64,000 bases of DNA. Origin: Petrosia ficiformis (Eukaryota > Porifera > Demospongiae > Haplosclerida > Petrosiidae). The stretch is from assembly GCA_947044365.1 (NCBI GenBank), contig OX345641.1, positions 3,385,460 to 3,449,459 on the forward strand. Direction: 5' to 3'. A model generated the notes under the pieces. It ran no database searches. It saw only the letters and a list, made by a program, of their open reading frames with translations, and was not told the DNA's origin. The position numbers and the translations under genes are program-made. Of the stretch, positions 1-11,221 are shown in pieces. Every line of letters begins with the position of its first letter. Positions within the stretch are counted from its first letter, which is position 1.

Positions 1-365
1 AATGGTAGTACAATGTACACATGTATATGAGAAAACATATATGATAGGTGCAGTAGGTAGATAGGTGATAGCATAGTACATCAATGATAGTAGAATGTAT
101 ATGAGAAAACATTTACAAATAAAGAAAGAGAAAACATATATGATAGGTGCTGTAGGTAGATAGGTGATATCATAGACTCAACGGTAGCACAATGTATATG
201 AGAAAACATATATGACAGGTGCTGTAGGTAGATAGGTGATAGAATAGTACGTATATCAATGATAGTATAATGTATAAGAGAAAACATATATGACATGTGC
301 TGTAGGTAGATAGGTGATAGCATAATATATCAATGGTAGTACAATGAATATGAGAAAACATTCAC
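1..365. repeat. Minisatellite, about 75-100 bp unit, 4-5 copies
   Basis: Each copy carries GAGAAAACATATATGA, then GGTGCTGTAGGTAGATAGGTGATA, broken here as GGTGCTGTAGGTAG plus ATAGGTGATA, then a variable CAATGATAGTA segment. Unit length varies through small indels, and one copy has an extra AAAGAAAGAGAAAACAT insertion. The array runs off the left edge. Apparent reading frames on the minus strand only reflect the periodicity. Confidence 0.8.
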
Positions 366-374
366 AAATAAATG

Positions 375-2500
375 AATGCACTAAAGTGCAGAACCCTCGC
401 CGCTAGCTATTGCTAAACAGCATGGCTTTAGAACAACTTTGCCTAAGTAACATATTGCAACAGCCAGGAACACGCCATTCGTATCAACACTATAATTTGC
501 ATATTCATGTTACTGACTTCTCAGTAGTACATGAATATACAAATTATGGGGATAGCACGGCCATCAGATCTCTTGAGAACTAGCGAATTTCTGGACAAAA
601 CTTCACAAATAGCTGTATAAATACTCGTTAGGACAATAGACAAAGCTCAAGAAACAAAGCTTTAAAGAGACAAAAGTTAGCGGTTCAGTGTTTTCAGCTG
701 ACATCAGCAAAAACGGAAAAAAAATTCAAGATGGCGACAGATCGACGAGAATTTACACGGCTGTTTCTCTGCAACAAGATGAGTTGAGAACAAATCCTTT
801 AAATGTCGGCATTATGGATATATCATATATAGCGTCTTCAACCATGTGTCAACAAATTAGTACCATCAGGTATTTGCAAAGATTACGTGGTAACACACAG
901 ACAGACAGACATACACACAAACCAACTACTATAACCCTCCACCTACACGCTCAGGTTATCCTATAGTATATAAGAATATGTATCATAACTACGTATATCA
1001 AAACATGATTATTTCACTTCGAACTGGATATAGAAAATCTCTCATCTTAAAATATCATCATCAACAAAAAATGTAATACTAATCCACCAAAAGGGCAATG
1101 ATATAATTTTATAATAATCTAGTTAAAAGTACAGAGCATACTTTATAAATGTTGTAGCATTAAACCACATACATGTATTCCAGTAAATGAGTAGAGTAAT
1201 GCAAACTTTCAAATTACATATACACACACATTGTAAGTTCATGATGGTCCAATCCACATAAAATTTTTAATAATATTATTAATATATTCTATATATAATT
1301 TGAAATTAAAATGTATGGGCAGCCATTGTATCCAAGCTATCCATACATAGAGAGTACTACTGTAGTCTCTAATAATTATACTTAAAGATAATATATACAT
1401 AAATTATAGTAGTACATGCATATCGGAACACTGTGGAAAGCAAGCATAGGGATGGCTCTGCAGGCCATATAATTGTTTATATAGTATAAATTTAAATATT
1501 AATATAATTATAATTATGATGACCGTGTATATAATCATAAAGGGATATAATTGTGATCAAACACCTTGATATGTACTGCCGGTTCATTATTAATCTATTC
1601 AGTCAATAAAATTTAACACTTGGGTAATAATCAATAGCCTAAGATTTCTTAGATATCAAATTTCATAGGGGTTTTGAAAGACACCATAGTGAGATTGAAG
1701 GTTAAATGGCCCTCCCTTCCCCCTGCAGATTTACAAGTTAATTCATGGTATAATTATGGGCGGGGTGTTTCATGAAATGTTTGTTAGCTTTATAACTTGC
1801 TTTGTTGGAAAGAGGAGTCGTTAAGACAGCCAGGGATGTAAAACTCTTGCTTCATTAGTGTTTGAGGTAGAACAGAGCAGGACACACAAACACACAGACA
1901 GAAATTTTTCCAAACCATTTACTGTAACCCTCCCAAAGAGGCAGGGTCAATAATCACAAGGGCATAGCACGAGGGATTACTCAAGGGGATATTGTTGAGT
2001 GTGTTTCTGATAAACCCAGTCCAGGGATGTTCTAATTGTTTTAAATCATGGAAGTCATAAGATAGTTAGCAGTTTTCACGCCGACCTGTGATGTCATTCA
2101 CATCTCCATAGTAAACACGTGATGTTATGGATCCCCTGTACTTGCCATTGCACTGTACTGATTGGCAGTGACTAATACTAGTATGTGTAGAAAAATAGTT
2201 TTATTAATAATTATTATATTTTATGTACTGGGTCATTCAAAATAATTGGAAGCATAACAAATGTTGTTAATCAAAAAAACACATTGTACATTACTGTACT
2301 ATACTGATAAATGAAAATGACAATAAGAGCATATGAAAATATGTTGTTTAATTCACTATGGAAACAAACAAACATAATATGTTTGACAACAAAGTATGTA
2401 AATATTACTAACTATTACAAATTAGAGTTGCTTATAACTAAACATTTTAGAAGCATTTTCTAAGCTTAATTAATAGTGGCCATTATTTACATACCCAACA
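375..2500. other. Intergenic, dispersed-repeat remnants
   Basis: No gene is supported here. At about 382-960 a block starts GCAGAACCCTCGCC and ends near ATAACCCTCCACC; similar ends occur at about 34890-35476, which suggests a non-autonomous element family of about 0.58 kb. At about 1950-2200 a block (from AGGGATTACTCAAGG through AATCATGGAAGTCATAAG to TAGTATGTGTAGA) matches 30595-30835, so it is another dispersed repeat. At 1319-1385 a palindromic AGAGAGTACTACTGTAGTCTCT tip (AGAGAGTACT, ACTGTAGTCTCT) belongs to the small MITE family also at 15536, 37590 and 42640. Confidence 0.5.
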
Positions 2501-2503
2501 AAA

Positions 2504-3489
2504 TTACTTAACATATACTTCAATTATGTATAGAGGTATTTCCTCATTCCGTGTCCCACCACTACTACAAACCCTCAACTCAATATCCTCAGTAGTAGTC
2601 TCATTCAAAATCTTAACAAAAAATGGCATGTTAGGATTAGTACAACAAGTAGACTCAGGTCCATTACAATTCTGCCCATCCCACAGTGGATCATCAGGAT
2701 AAAGAATGTAAGAATAAGAGCTATATGAACCTGATTCACAATAGTAATCATTACCAACAAAAGGAGGAGGAGATGTAGAATTACCACTGTTACATGGACA
2801 ACCAGTTGAATCTAGGCATGTTTCATACAATCCTGCTGCATATTTCCAGATATGCTGACGAGGATTACTACCATATGTTATTGAAACTCCATCAACATAA
2901 TCTGAGTCAATGTTAATAGTTCCTGTGTTAAAACCATTGGATGATCCAAACTGGTATCCTCTCACTTGTCCACATAATTTGGTGTAATCTATACCATAGG
3001 TAGAGAAGATGGTTGAGCCACAACCTGCTGATGAAGGATTAGGTCGTCCACAAACATCATGATCGAGATTGTTATAGCTTGTTTGTGTTAATCCTGAGGG
3101 ACAAGTAGTACCAGGTTCAGTCATATTGAGGTAAGTTACTCTTGTCCATCCTCCCTCTTCATCACAGTTGATCCCCTCCATGTCACAATAGACAGTTGCA
3201 ATACTTCCATTAGTCAGTGTGATATTGTAATATCCTGATGTAGCACTGAGAAACACTTGATGTATTTGTAGACAAGAAGCATAATTGTAGAACTGGAAAC
3301 AAGAATTTGGCAGGTAGGAGGGACAATTGATGAATGTACGTAACTTTCCATCTTTAAACTTGATAGTATTTCCGATATTACTGATGTTACAACAATGTTG
3401 TTCATATAGTGAGGGTTGACGTTGACTATTACAATCACTCATACAGTAGTTAGTTCAGTAATCAGAATTACAAGTATTATAAAATACAT
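2504..3489 (-). pseudogene. Fibrinogen-like secreted protein, copy 1, signal peptide damaged
   Basis: The body (312 residues from an internal Met at 3442 to the stop at 2504) matches the intact family members described at 5558-6574 throughout, including PRQHIW, DPLWDG and the C-terminal EVYVK. The ancestral ATG is at 3489. Compared with paralogues, about 25 nt are missing between the hydrophobic segment (MYFIILVILITEL) and the CMSDC motif; this shifts the frame and gives a stop after about 16 codons. The deletion ends sit in short AACTA-type direct repeats. If translated from 3442 the product would be cytosolic and lack the export signal, so it is probably non-functional. Variable loop 1 reads KYAAGLYETCLDSTG. 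The TATA box and palindrome upstream are intact, so it may still be transcribed. Confidence 0.8.
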
Positions 3490-3528
3490 TATGAAGAATT
3501 ATTGTGAAATTGTTATGTGATTTCTTCA

Positions 3529-3566
3529 TATTTATACATATCTTGTAAATAATTATATTCATGAAT
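3529..3566 (-). promoter_or_regulatory. Shared family promoter of copy 1
   Basis: Minus-strand TATAAATA at 3529-3536 and the palindrome ATTCATGAAT at 3557-3566. The spacing matches the other copies. Confidence 0.6.
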
Positions 3567-3587
3567 GTCACATGACAGGAAGTATGT

Positions 3588-3679
3588 CAAGCTGACAAAA
3601 ATTGTGGCATGTACATGTCGTGGGTTCGAATCCCACCTGAGGCAACTCTCATTTTTTCATTTTTCCATTGCCTCAGGTG

Positions 3680-3718
<39 letters not shown>

Positions 3719-3977
3719 ACATCTCTGATAACATCATGTATACATGCTTAGGTTTGGTGTTGGTGTCTTTGGTGGTTTCATTACCCCGGCCTCACCTACT
3801 GCCTAGTATTAAGTTAACCTGTTCTCACTGGCGTATGAGATGTTTGATTCGGACCCTGCCAGCTGAGCTGCCTTGGTAGCTCAGTTGGTAGAGCATCTGT
3901 CTGGAATACAGAGTGTCGTGGGTTCGAATCCCACCTGAGGCAACTCTCATTTTTTCATTTTTCCATTGCCTCAGGTG

Positions 3978-4016
<39 letters not shown>

Positions 4017-4020
4017 ACAT
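3588..4020 (+). repeat. tRNA-derived SINE, truncated copy followed by a full copy
   Basis: A 5'-truncated copy starts at about 3588 inside the T-arm (GTGGGTTCGAATCCCAC) and ends in a (CTTT)n tail. A full copy follows at about 3742-4015: a unique head, a tRNA-like body at 3870-3942, the link CTCATTTTTTCATTTTTCC, an inverted copy of the tRNA end (TTGCCTCAGGTG) and a (CTTT)n tail. Both tails are followed by the same ACATCTCTGATAACATCATG, which fits tandem duplication or target-site reuse. A minus-strand copy lies at 34520-34765. Confidence 0.75.
3870..3942 (+). tRNA. tRNA-like SINE head, pseudo-tRNA with GGA anticodon position
   Basis: It folds as a cloverleaf: acceptor GCCTTGG with CTGAGGC (two G-U pairs), D-arm GCTC/GAGC, anticodon stem TCTGT/ACAGA with loop CTGGAAT, short variable loop, and T-arm GTGGG-TTCGAAT-CCCAC. 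The GGA anticodon would be Ser, yet there is no long variable arm. With the SINE tail this argues for a retroposon promoter, with A and B boxes for Pol III, rather than a working tRNA gene. Confidence 0.6.
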
Positions 4021-4034
4021 CTCTGATAACATCA

Positions 4035-5555
4035 TGTATTCAATCTAGTGTATAGTGTAACCATTTCTTAAAAGTATTGCTACACAAAATACTTATAATA
4101 TTCATGTAGATACAATATTATATTATGTATAATTATGTGACCATCCCTACATGTATCACTGCAAACATAAAACTATACTATGGTTAGTACAGTTACAAGG
4201 AATAGTATATTAAGCTATCATAGATAGGTACATCATGTTGATCAGGGTTTCATACAGAACCAGTACCAAATCAACAATTTTCTTCTACCACAACCAATGC
4301 TATTAAGTAGAACACTTTTTATTCAACTATAGGAACAAGAATGTCAATTTTTTTTCTCCCTTTCGAGGTAATATCATATATTCTCAAAACATATTAGTAA
4401 CCTGTGATAGGCATTTAAAAGAAAAATGGATTCTTGCTTTTGAAATGTAAATGTACATGCACCACACATGTATTTGTTTAGGAATGGAGCCACCCTTGAG
4501 CTATGGCCATGTATATAGCCTTGAATAATGAGATCTCTTCCCACTGCACTCAGTTCACATATATGCTGTCAAACACTGCAATAATTGTCATAGTTAAGCA
4601 TTATTTGAATGCTATTCAATGACACCCTTCAGTTATGGCCTGCCTCTGAAAGGTAATAGTAACCATGGCTCCTACTCAAGAAAATACAGTATCTCAATGT
4701 AGATTGTTCGTAATTTGTACAATTATATAATTCAAGTTTTCATTTTCACTATAGAGTAAGGTGTTGAACTTTGAGGCTTCAATAGGTCAAACTAACCATA
4801 AATGGCCATACATAGCCTCATTTGGAAGTAGTAAATATTGCTTACGCAATAGATCATTATATCATGATTGAAAAGAACAAATGTACCACGAATGACTGAC
4901 CTTAGTACAGCTGTGTTGTGTTGCTTTGCCACATTATATATTTATGGGATTTAATTTACGTAGCTGTCTGTTGAAAAGTGAGTGTTTAGAGGTAAAAATT
5001 CTGACGAAATTAAGAAGTTTCCAGTCACTACTACAAATTGTAACTAAACCACAACCCACACACTATTTATAGTAACTAAACCACAATCCACACACTATTT
5101 ATAGTAACTAAACCACAACCCACACACTATTTATAGTAACTAAACCACTACCCAGACACTATTTATAGTAACTAAACCACTACCCAGACACTATTTATAG
5201 TAACTAACCACTCTGAGATTGAATTTGCAGCCAAAGCACTTGAGAATCATAAGTTAGAAGTGTACAATTTGTCATAATAAATTATATGATAGTTATTAGG
5301 TTCTATATTGTTTGGAGGGGAAGCCAGGCCAATGATTGGGAGCTCATCAAGTGTTGTTATTCAAAAATAATATCACATTGTACTTGACTGTAGTATATAA
5401 TAAATGAAAATGACAATGAGAGCATTTGAAAATATGTTGTTTAATTCACTATGGAAACAAACAAATATAAATGTTACTAACTACTAAAACTAAAACATTT
5501 CATAAGTATGATCTACTATTATAAGAATAGTGATCATCATTGTGATACAAAACAA
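4035..5555. other. Duplicated intergenic block of the gene array
   Basis: No gene. 4250-4950 is nearly the same as 12884-13560, and its first half also matches 17590-17925 (landmarks CTCCCTTTCGAGGTAATAT and CCTGTGATAGGCATTTAAAAG). The copies lie between neighbouring fibrinogen-like genes, so gene and flank were duplicated together. Confidence 0.7.
5041..5212. repeat. 32-bp tandem repeat, five copies
   Basis: The unit is TAACTAAACCACAACCCACA plus CACTATTTATAG, repeated at exact 32-bp spacing from 5041, with a partial sixth copy. Later copies read CACTACCCAGACAC instead of CACAACCCACACAC. Confidence 0.9.
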
Positions 5556-5557
5556 CA

Positions 5558-6574
5558 CTACTTAACATATATTTCAATTATATCAAGAGGTGTGCCTTCA
5601 TCAGGTAGTCCTTGATCACTACACACCCTCAACTCAATATTGTCAGTAGTAGTCTCATTCAATGTCTTAAGAAACCATGGCGAGTTAGGATTAGTACAAC
5701 AAGTAGACTCAGGTCCATTACAATTCTGTCCATCCCATAGTGGATCATCAGCATAAAGAATGTAAGAATAAGGTGGAGCATTTAAACCTGATTCACAATA
5801 GTAATCACTACCAACAAAAGAAGGAGGAGGAGTTGCAGAACTACTACCATTGTTACATGCACAAACATGTGAAGAAAAGTATGTTTCATACAATCCTCCA
5901 GCATAAGTCCATATATGTTGACGAGGATTATTATTATATGTTATTGAAACACCCTCAACATAATATGAGTCAATGTCACTATTGATAAACGCACTAGGTG
6001 AACGGTACTGGTATCCTCTTACTTGTCCACATACTTTGGTGTATTTTAGACTATATGTGGAAAAGAAGGTTGAATAACAACCTCCTGATGAAGGATTAGG
6101 TTGTCCACAAACATCATGATTGATATTGATATATCCTGTTTGTGTTAATCCAGAGGGACAAGTAGTACCGGGTTCAGTCATGTTGAGGTAAGCCACTCTT
6201 GTCCATCCTCCTCCTTCATCACAGTTCATCCCCTCCATGTCACAATAGACAGTGACAATACTTCCATTAGTCAGTGTGATATTGTAATATCCTGATTTAC
6301 ATGTAGCATCAGGATTAGCTTTATATATATCTGCACAGGAAGACTTGTAGAACTGGAAACAAGAAGCTGGTAGGTAAGAGGGGCAAATAATAAACGTAAG
6401 TCGCTTTCCATTTTCAATCTTGAAAGTATTTCCAATATTACCAAGATTACAACAATGTTGTTCATATAGTGAGGGTTGACGTTGACTATTACAATCACTC
6501 ATACAGTAGTTATCCTCTCCATTACTGACAGTAATTAGTTCAGTAATCAGAATTACAAGTATTATAAGATACAT
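5558..6574 (-). CDS. Secreted fibrinogen-like protein, copy 2, family reference
   Basis: A 338-aa single-exon gene. Residues 1-19 are a signal peptide (MYLIILVILITELITVSNG). A Cys-rich stretch follows (CMSDC ... EQHCC). Residues about 65-130 resemble the N-terminal part of a fibrinogen C-terminal domain: a Cys, SGYYNITL, VYCDMEG and GGWTRV. The remaining two thirds carry the blocks CGQVRGY, DSYYVEGVSITY, PRQHIW, FVGSDYYCESG, DPLWDG, STCCTNP and IEIYVK, a pattern I associate with secreted fibrinogen-like or intelectin-like proteins of sponges and cnidarians (from memory). Several N-x-S/T sites fit an extracellular glycoprotein. Carbohydrate or microbe recognition is a guess from the family, not shown here. 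Loop 1 is TYAGGLYETYFSSHV, followed by CACN where paralogues have CPCN; loop 2 is LNAPPYSYILYA. The start is chosen by the signal peptide and its fixed distance from the TATA box. Confidence 0.85.
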   Translation of the reverse strand: MYLIILVILITELITVSNGEDNYCMSDCNSQRQPSLYEQHCCNLGNIGNTFKIENGKRLTFIICPSYLPASCFQFYKSSCADIYKANPDATCKSGYYNITLTNGSIVTVYCDMEGMNCDEGGGWTRVAYLNMTEPGTTCPSGLTQTGYININHDVCGQPNPSSGGCYSTFFSTYSLKYTKVCGQVRGYQYRSPSAFINSDIDSYYVEGVSITYNNNPRQHIWTYAGGLYETYFSSHVCACNNGSSSATPPPSFVGSDYYCESGLNAPPYSYILYADDPLWDGQNCNGPESTCCTNPNSPWFLKTLNETTTDNIELRVCSDQGLPDEGTPLDIIEIYVK

Positions 6575-6614
6575 TATGAAGAATTATTGTGAAATTGATA
6601 TGTGATTTCTTCAT

Positions 6615-6656
6615 GTTTATACATAATTATCTTTGTAAATAATTATATTCATGAAT
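6615..6656 (-). promoter_or_regulatory. Shared family promoter of copy 2
   Basis: A TGTATAAAC TATA-type box at about 6614-6622 and the palindrome ATTCATGAAT at 6647-6656, both upstream of the ATG at 6574. The flank further up (about 6720-6930, with GTCTTTCTTGGATATGTAAG) matches the 5' flank of copy 10 at 59440-59700, so these two copies share a duplication. Confidence 0.6.
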
Positions 6657-7059
6657 GGGATATTTACAGAATGTATGTTATTCTGATACAAATGAAGATA
6701 TGACATATACCTGTAATAGCATAAGGATATAGTAAATGTTGATTATTTTAATTTTGTAGAGTCTTTCTTGGATATGTAAGCAAAACATTTCAGAATAAAC
6801 ATTACATCATATACTACATAATTAGAATACTATGAATAACATAGACTATATTTATTTATAATAATATTATCAAAATAGTAGTTCTCCTCTCAATGATATG
6901 TAATTTGTACATATGTAAGTTATAATTGTATGATTAACAAATTGACTAAAGGTCATTCATTTACACCTTGACCTGTGTTCAGCTCAAAGAAATGTCTTTT
7001 TTTAGTTTTGGAATGATAAGCAATCTTTTACCTTCACCATTTTCATATAAATATGTAAA

Positions 7060-7600
7060 GATTAGCTACACTTCGCAAATGGCCATAGAGAGACAGAGAA
7101 GATATTAATAAGAAGAATGCAATTAAGGAAAAAGATAAAGAGAGGAAGAAACGACAAAGGCTGAATGAAAGTAACCTGGAGAACACGCAAATGTTAAGAA
7201 GAAACAGCTATTTGATGAAGAACTACCAGAGCAGAAGTATGTGCCATGGTATAGTTGATTTAGTACTTCTTAATCATAACAGCCTCCTTGATGGAGCAAC
7301 AGACAGTTTAGCATGACTGTCACAGTCAAACCCAACCAACCACATTTCCTCTTCCTCGTCTGTTAACACTCCTTTGTAGTAGTTGCAAGTCCAGTTTCTA
7401 CTTTTATTTATGGGAGAAAGCTTTTTCAAAACCCCATGTACAGTTGCATTTACTGCCTCATCTTCCACCAAACCAACTCCCTCAAACTAAACATTCTAAA
7501 CCTCTCTTCGTCACCTTCAACTCCTCGCACGTGTTCTTACTGACACTGTTCCTCTGCCTACAGGCTGTACTTCTGGTTCTGTGAATTGCGAGGCAATGCT
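7060..7600. other. Transposon-like protein fragments, unidentified
   Basis: The plus strand at about 7080-7240 encodes a basic, Lys/Arg-rich fragment (KEKDKERKKRQRLNESN). The minus strand at 7274-7471 encodes VHGVLKKLSPINKSRN, then GVLTDEEEEMWLVGFD. The second resembles short accessory domains of invertebrate transposons, but I cannot assign a family. No complete gene is visible. Confidence 0.3.
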
Positions 7601-7609
7601 GAGTCAGCA

Positions 7610-7735
7610 CTTCCTAGTTAGAATTACAAGTATTACAAGATACATTCTGAATAATTATTGTGAAATTGTTGCTCTACATATCCTGAAAATAATTATATTC
7701 ATGAATGTCATGTGACAGCATGTAGTTGTTTATCT
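7610..7735 (-). pseudogene. Orphan 5' end and promoter of a fibrinogen-like copy
   Basis: It contains the leader and signal-peptide DNA (AGAATTACAAGTATTACAAG on the plus strand), the 5' UTR sequence AATAATTATTGTGAAATTG and the palindrome ATTCATGAAT, but no coding body follows and the ATG position is mutated (TACATTCTG for TACATTATG). It is a relic of a further gene copy. Confidence 0.6.
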
Positions 7736-8693
7736 GTACATATAATTAACTTACATGTATAATTACAATATTTGTGTTGTCTATGCATTGTAACATTTAA
7801 GGGGAAGGATAGGGAAGGGGGTTTGGTTATATTGGAATCTTGCAATAAAGAAAAGCACGCATGAGCTAGAATGACCATAGCACATTATAGAAATTGAATT
7901 TAGTGGCTGATTAACAATTACATGTACCACACACCATAAAATGACTGGAAAGTTAGTTGTCAGAAAGAAAATGACGTTTATATAGTACATGTACAGCTGC
8001 AACAACACACTCATACTACATATTACATAATGTACTTTAATTTTAGGTGATACTTGCTTGCTTCAGTAGTAAGTAGAAGGAAACCATTGAGTAAATGTGT
8101 ATTCTAATACAACCCGGCATGTTGTATGGAATCAACACAAAAAATGAGAAAAAAAAACAGTTATATCAAACAGAATGATTATAGTTAGGTTTTTTGTGTT
8201 AGGAAACCCAACTCCATACCTATAATTGGGTACAATGCATAATTGTGAAATGGTAAGTTTAATTAATAGTTGTCATCACTTTTAATACCAAACAAATATT
8301 ACTTAACATATATTTCAACATTTGTGTATGTTTGACAGCAAAGTATGCAAATCTTACTAACTACTTCCAATTTGAGTTGTTTAACAAAATGAGTGAAATA
8401 ACTCTACAACTAACTAAAACAAAATTAAACAATAGCATTTTAGTAAGTTAATTAAAACTGAAATTTAACATTTTAGTAGTATTTAAGATAGTGTATACCC
8501 TTAACTAAATTTGTCATTATTGTCATGTTAAACAACTTTATTTAACATAATTATATTTCAATTACATCCACAGGTGTGTCTTCATAAGATAATCCTTCAT
8601 TACCACACACCCTCAACTCAATATTATTAGTAGATATCTCATTCAATGTCTTAAGAAACCATGTCATGTTAGGATTAGTACAACAAGTAGACC

Positions 8694-11221
8694 ATGGCCG
8701 GAGGCTGGTACGGCTGGTATGACCATGGCTGTACCACCTTTCTTAATTGCTAATCACCTTTGACCTATAACAACTAGCTATAAATCCTGTAATGTACAAA
8801 TTCCTTTGTGGTACAAGTGTAAATCAATTGCTTGTATGTACATGTATATAATATACAGCTGCTTGTATATATATAATATATATACATACAAGCAGCTGCA
8901 TGCATGCCATGTGTGCCAGTTTGGTGAGCAGAATATAGAGTATCTATATAAAGCTAGCTACTGATTGTGATATTGATTGTGAATGTCTTTTAAATCTGAA
9001 GAAGTCAAAGCAATGCCTGACAAACCATGTCAGCCACACCACTTGTCTTTCCCTTCTCGATCATTTGGAAAGAATGCTCCAGTGAATCGGTCTTTCCAGG
9101 TTTCATGGTTTAATCGCTTTGCTTGGATACACTATGAGCTTGACCAAGATGCTGCGTACTGTTTTGTCTGCTGTAAAGCAGTAAAAGAAGGCAAAATTAG
9201 GCTGACAGGAATGACTGAGGCAAGCTTTCTTGCGAAGGGGTTTATTAATCGGAAAGATGCCACGAGAGGCTTATCCAAACATGAAATTTCTGACTTCCAT
9301 AAAGCAGCAGCTTCTGCCTTGTCTACCAAAGCTAATGTCGCTGACATGCTCTCAGCATCAGTTGCTAGTGAGAAAAAATCCAATCGTGATTATATGCCGA
9401 AAATTATTTCCTCAGTGCGTTTTCTTGCTCGTCAAGGACTGCCTCTTAGAGGTGATGGACCGATTGAACAGGATTCAAATTTTCATCAACTGCTTGTGCT
9501 CCGTGGAGAAGATTATCCACCAATAAAATCATTTCGACAAAAGAAGTAGTTAAAGTATACATCCCATGAAGTACAAAATGAGCTGTTAGCCATAATGTCA
9601 ACTCAAATTATTCGTGATATTGCCAAGCAAATTCTTTCTGCTAAATTGTTCACGGTGATAATAGATGAAGCCACTGATCTTTCAAATACAGAACAAGTTG
9701 TGCTTGTTTTTCGTTATGTCAAGGAAGATCTCATCGAGGTCGAAGAATTTATTGGCTTATATCAAACAGATGCAATTGATTCACAATCGTTGGTTAGAAT
9801 AATCCGAGATTCTTTGCTGCGTATGAATCTCAAGTACAGCATTGCCGTGGGCAATGCTATGATGGAGCCAGCAATATGCGAGGTTCATGAAATGGTGTAG
9901 CGAAGATACATAATGATGAAGAACCATGTGCAGTGTACACCCACTGCTACGGACATTCATTGAACTTAGCAGTTGGTGACAGCGTAAAAGGGAGTAAAAT
10001 TATGAAGTCTGGTCTTGATGTTGTCTTTGAAATATCAAAGCGAATCAAAAAATCCCCCAAAAGAGATGAAATTTTTCAAAAATTGAAAGAGGAGATAACT
10101 GTTGATACTCCTGGGTTTCGTGTACTTTGTCCCACACGATGGACTGTACGTGCAGCATCTTTACAAAGTGTATTGGACAATTATGAAGTACTTCTTCAAG
10201 TCTGGGAAGAGTCAAAAGAAACCAATCTCGATAGTGAAATGTGAGCAAGGATTATTGGTGTGGAATCCCAAATGCTCTCATTTGATTTTTTGTTTGGCAT
10301 TTCTTTGGGATCCCTTATATTACGACACAGTGACAACCTTAGCAAATCCTTACAGCATGAATCTATGTCAGCAGCTGAAGGACAACAACTAGCTGAGTTA
10401 AGTATAAGAGTTCTTCAATCTCTTCGAAATTCAGATCACTTCAAGCTCTTCTATGAACGTGTTTTACAATATCAAAGTCGTTTCGCTATTAATTCACCTG
10501 CTCTGTCACGTAAACGTCGGGCACCTAATCATCTTCAGATTGGTTCGACCAGTGGTGACTTCCATACATCGATTGAAGATCATTATCGACAATTATACTA
10601 TGAAGCACTTGATTTGGTGATAGAAATCGATTTGACCAGCCCGGTTATCGTGTATATCGAAATATTCAGGACCTTTTGCTGAATGTTTGCAATGGCCATC
10701 CATATGAGTCTGAGCTAGATTATGTCTGTAATTTCTATAAGGATGATCTCTCTAAACAACAACTTCAGGCCAGCTTCCCCTTTTGAAGTCTTTCGTTGAT
10801 GCATCTGATGATATGGAGCTAACCATACATAACTTAATTGAATTGTTGTCAAAGTTATCTCCTGCTCAAAGAACAGCATATTCAAATGTATGGATTCTTC
10901 TTAAGTTACTATTGGTGATGCCTGCTACCAATGCCACTTCTGAGCGTTCATTTTCAGCTCTACGCAGGATAAAAACCTACCTCAGAACCACAATGACTCA
11001 AATGAGATTAAACAGTTTAATGATATTGCACATTCACTCACATAAAACTGACAGTTTAAATCTTTATTCTATTGCGGATAAAATTTGTTGGAAACAGAGA
11101 AGGCAGACTTAGAGTATTTGGAAAATCTGTATAATTATTTTTGTACAATTCTGTGTTTTGTGAACCTTTTTAAAAAATTAGGGTGGGGGTGGCCGTACCA
11201 CTAATAACGAGCTGGCTCCGG
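8694..11221 (+). mobile_element. hAT-type DNA transposon, 5-bp target duplication
   Basis: The left end is CATGGCCGGAGGCTGG and the right end, read inwards, is CAGAGCCGGAGCCAGC. TAGAC flanks both sides and occurs once at the matching point of intact paralogues, so the target duplication is 5 bp as in the hAT5 group, not the usual 8 bp. The interior holds a decayed hAT transposase. The host sequence is a fibrinogen-like gene. Confidence 0.8.
8983..11112 (+). pseudogene. hAT transposase with TTF-type zinc finger, decayed
   Basis: The reading is broken into about five pieces by stops and frameshifts. Piece 1 (8983-9549) has a TTF-type zinc-finger region (WFNRFAWIHYELDQDAAYCF, then C-x2-C) and KHEISDFHKAA, ending with a stop after SFRQKK. 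Piece 2 (9595-9900) has TVIIDEATDLSNTEQ, typical of the DUF4371 catalytic region. Piece 3 (9933-10244) has CYGHSLNLAVGDS and LCPTRWTVR. Piece 4 (10260-10682) is the mid region. Piece 5 (10783-11112) has the hAT C-terminal dimerisation motif, ATSERSFSALRRIKTYLR. The order is complete, so it was a full-length ZMYM/THAP0-like hAT transposase that has since died. Confidence 0.85.

Noticed and set aside
81..361. Cys/Ser/Tyr-rich frames on the minus strand
   Set aside because: They follow the minisatellite period, differ in frame between copies, and carry no start context or homology.
3870..3942. Functional tRNA-Ser(GGA)
   Set aside because: Short variable arm, G-U pairs in the acceptor stem, a SINE tail and a second copy at 34584-34656 mark it as a retroposon head.
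5740..5985. Plus-strand frames of 60-98 codons opposite the fibrinogen-like genes, repeated in several copies
   Set aside because: They are antisense shadows: their similarity between copies comes from the conserved sense protein, and their ends vary.
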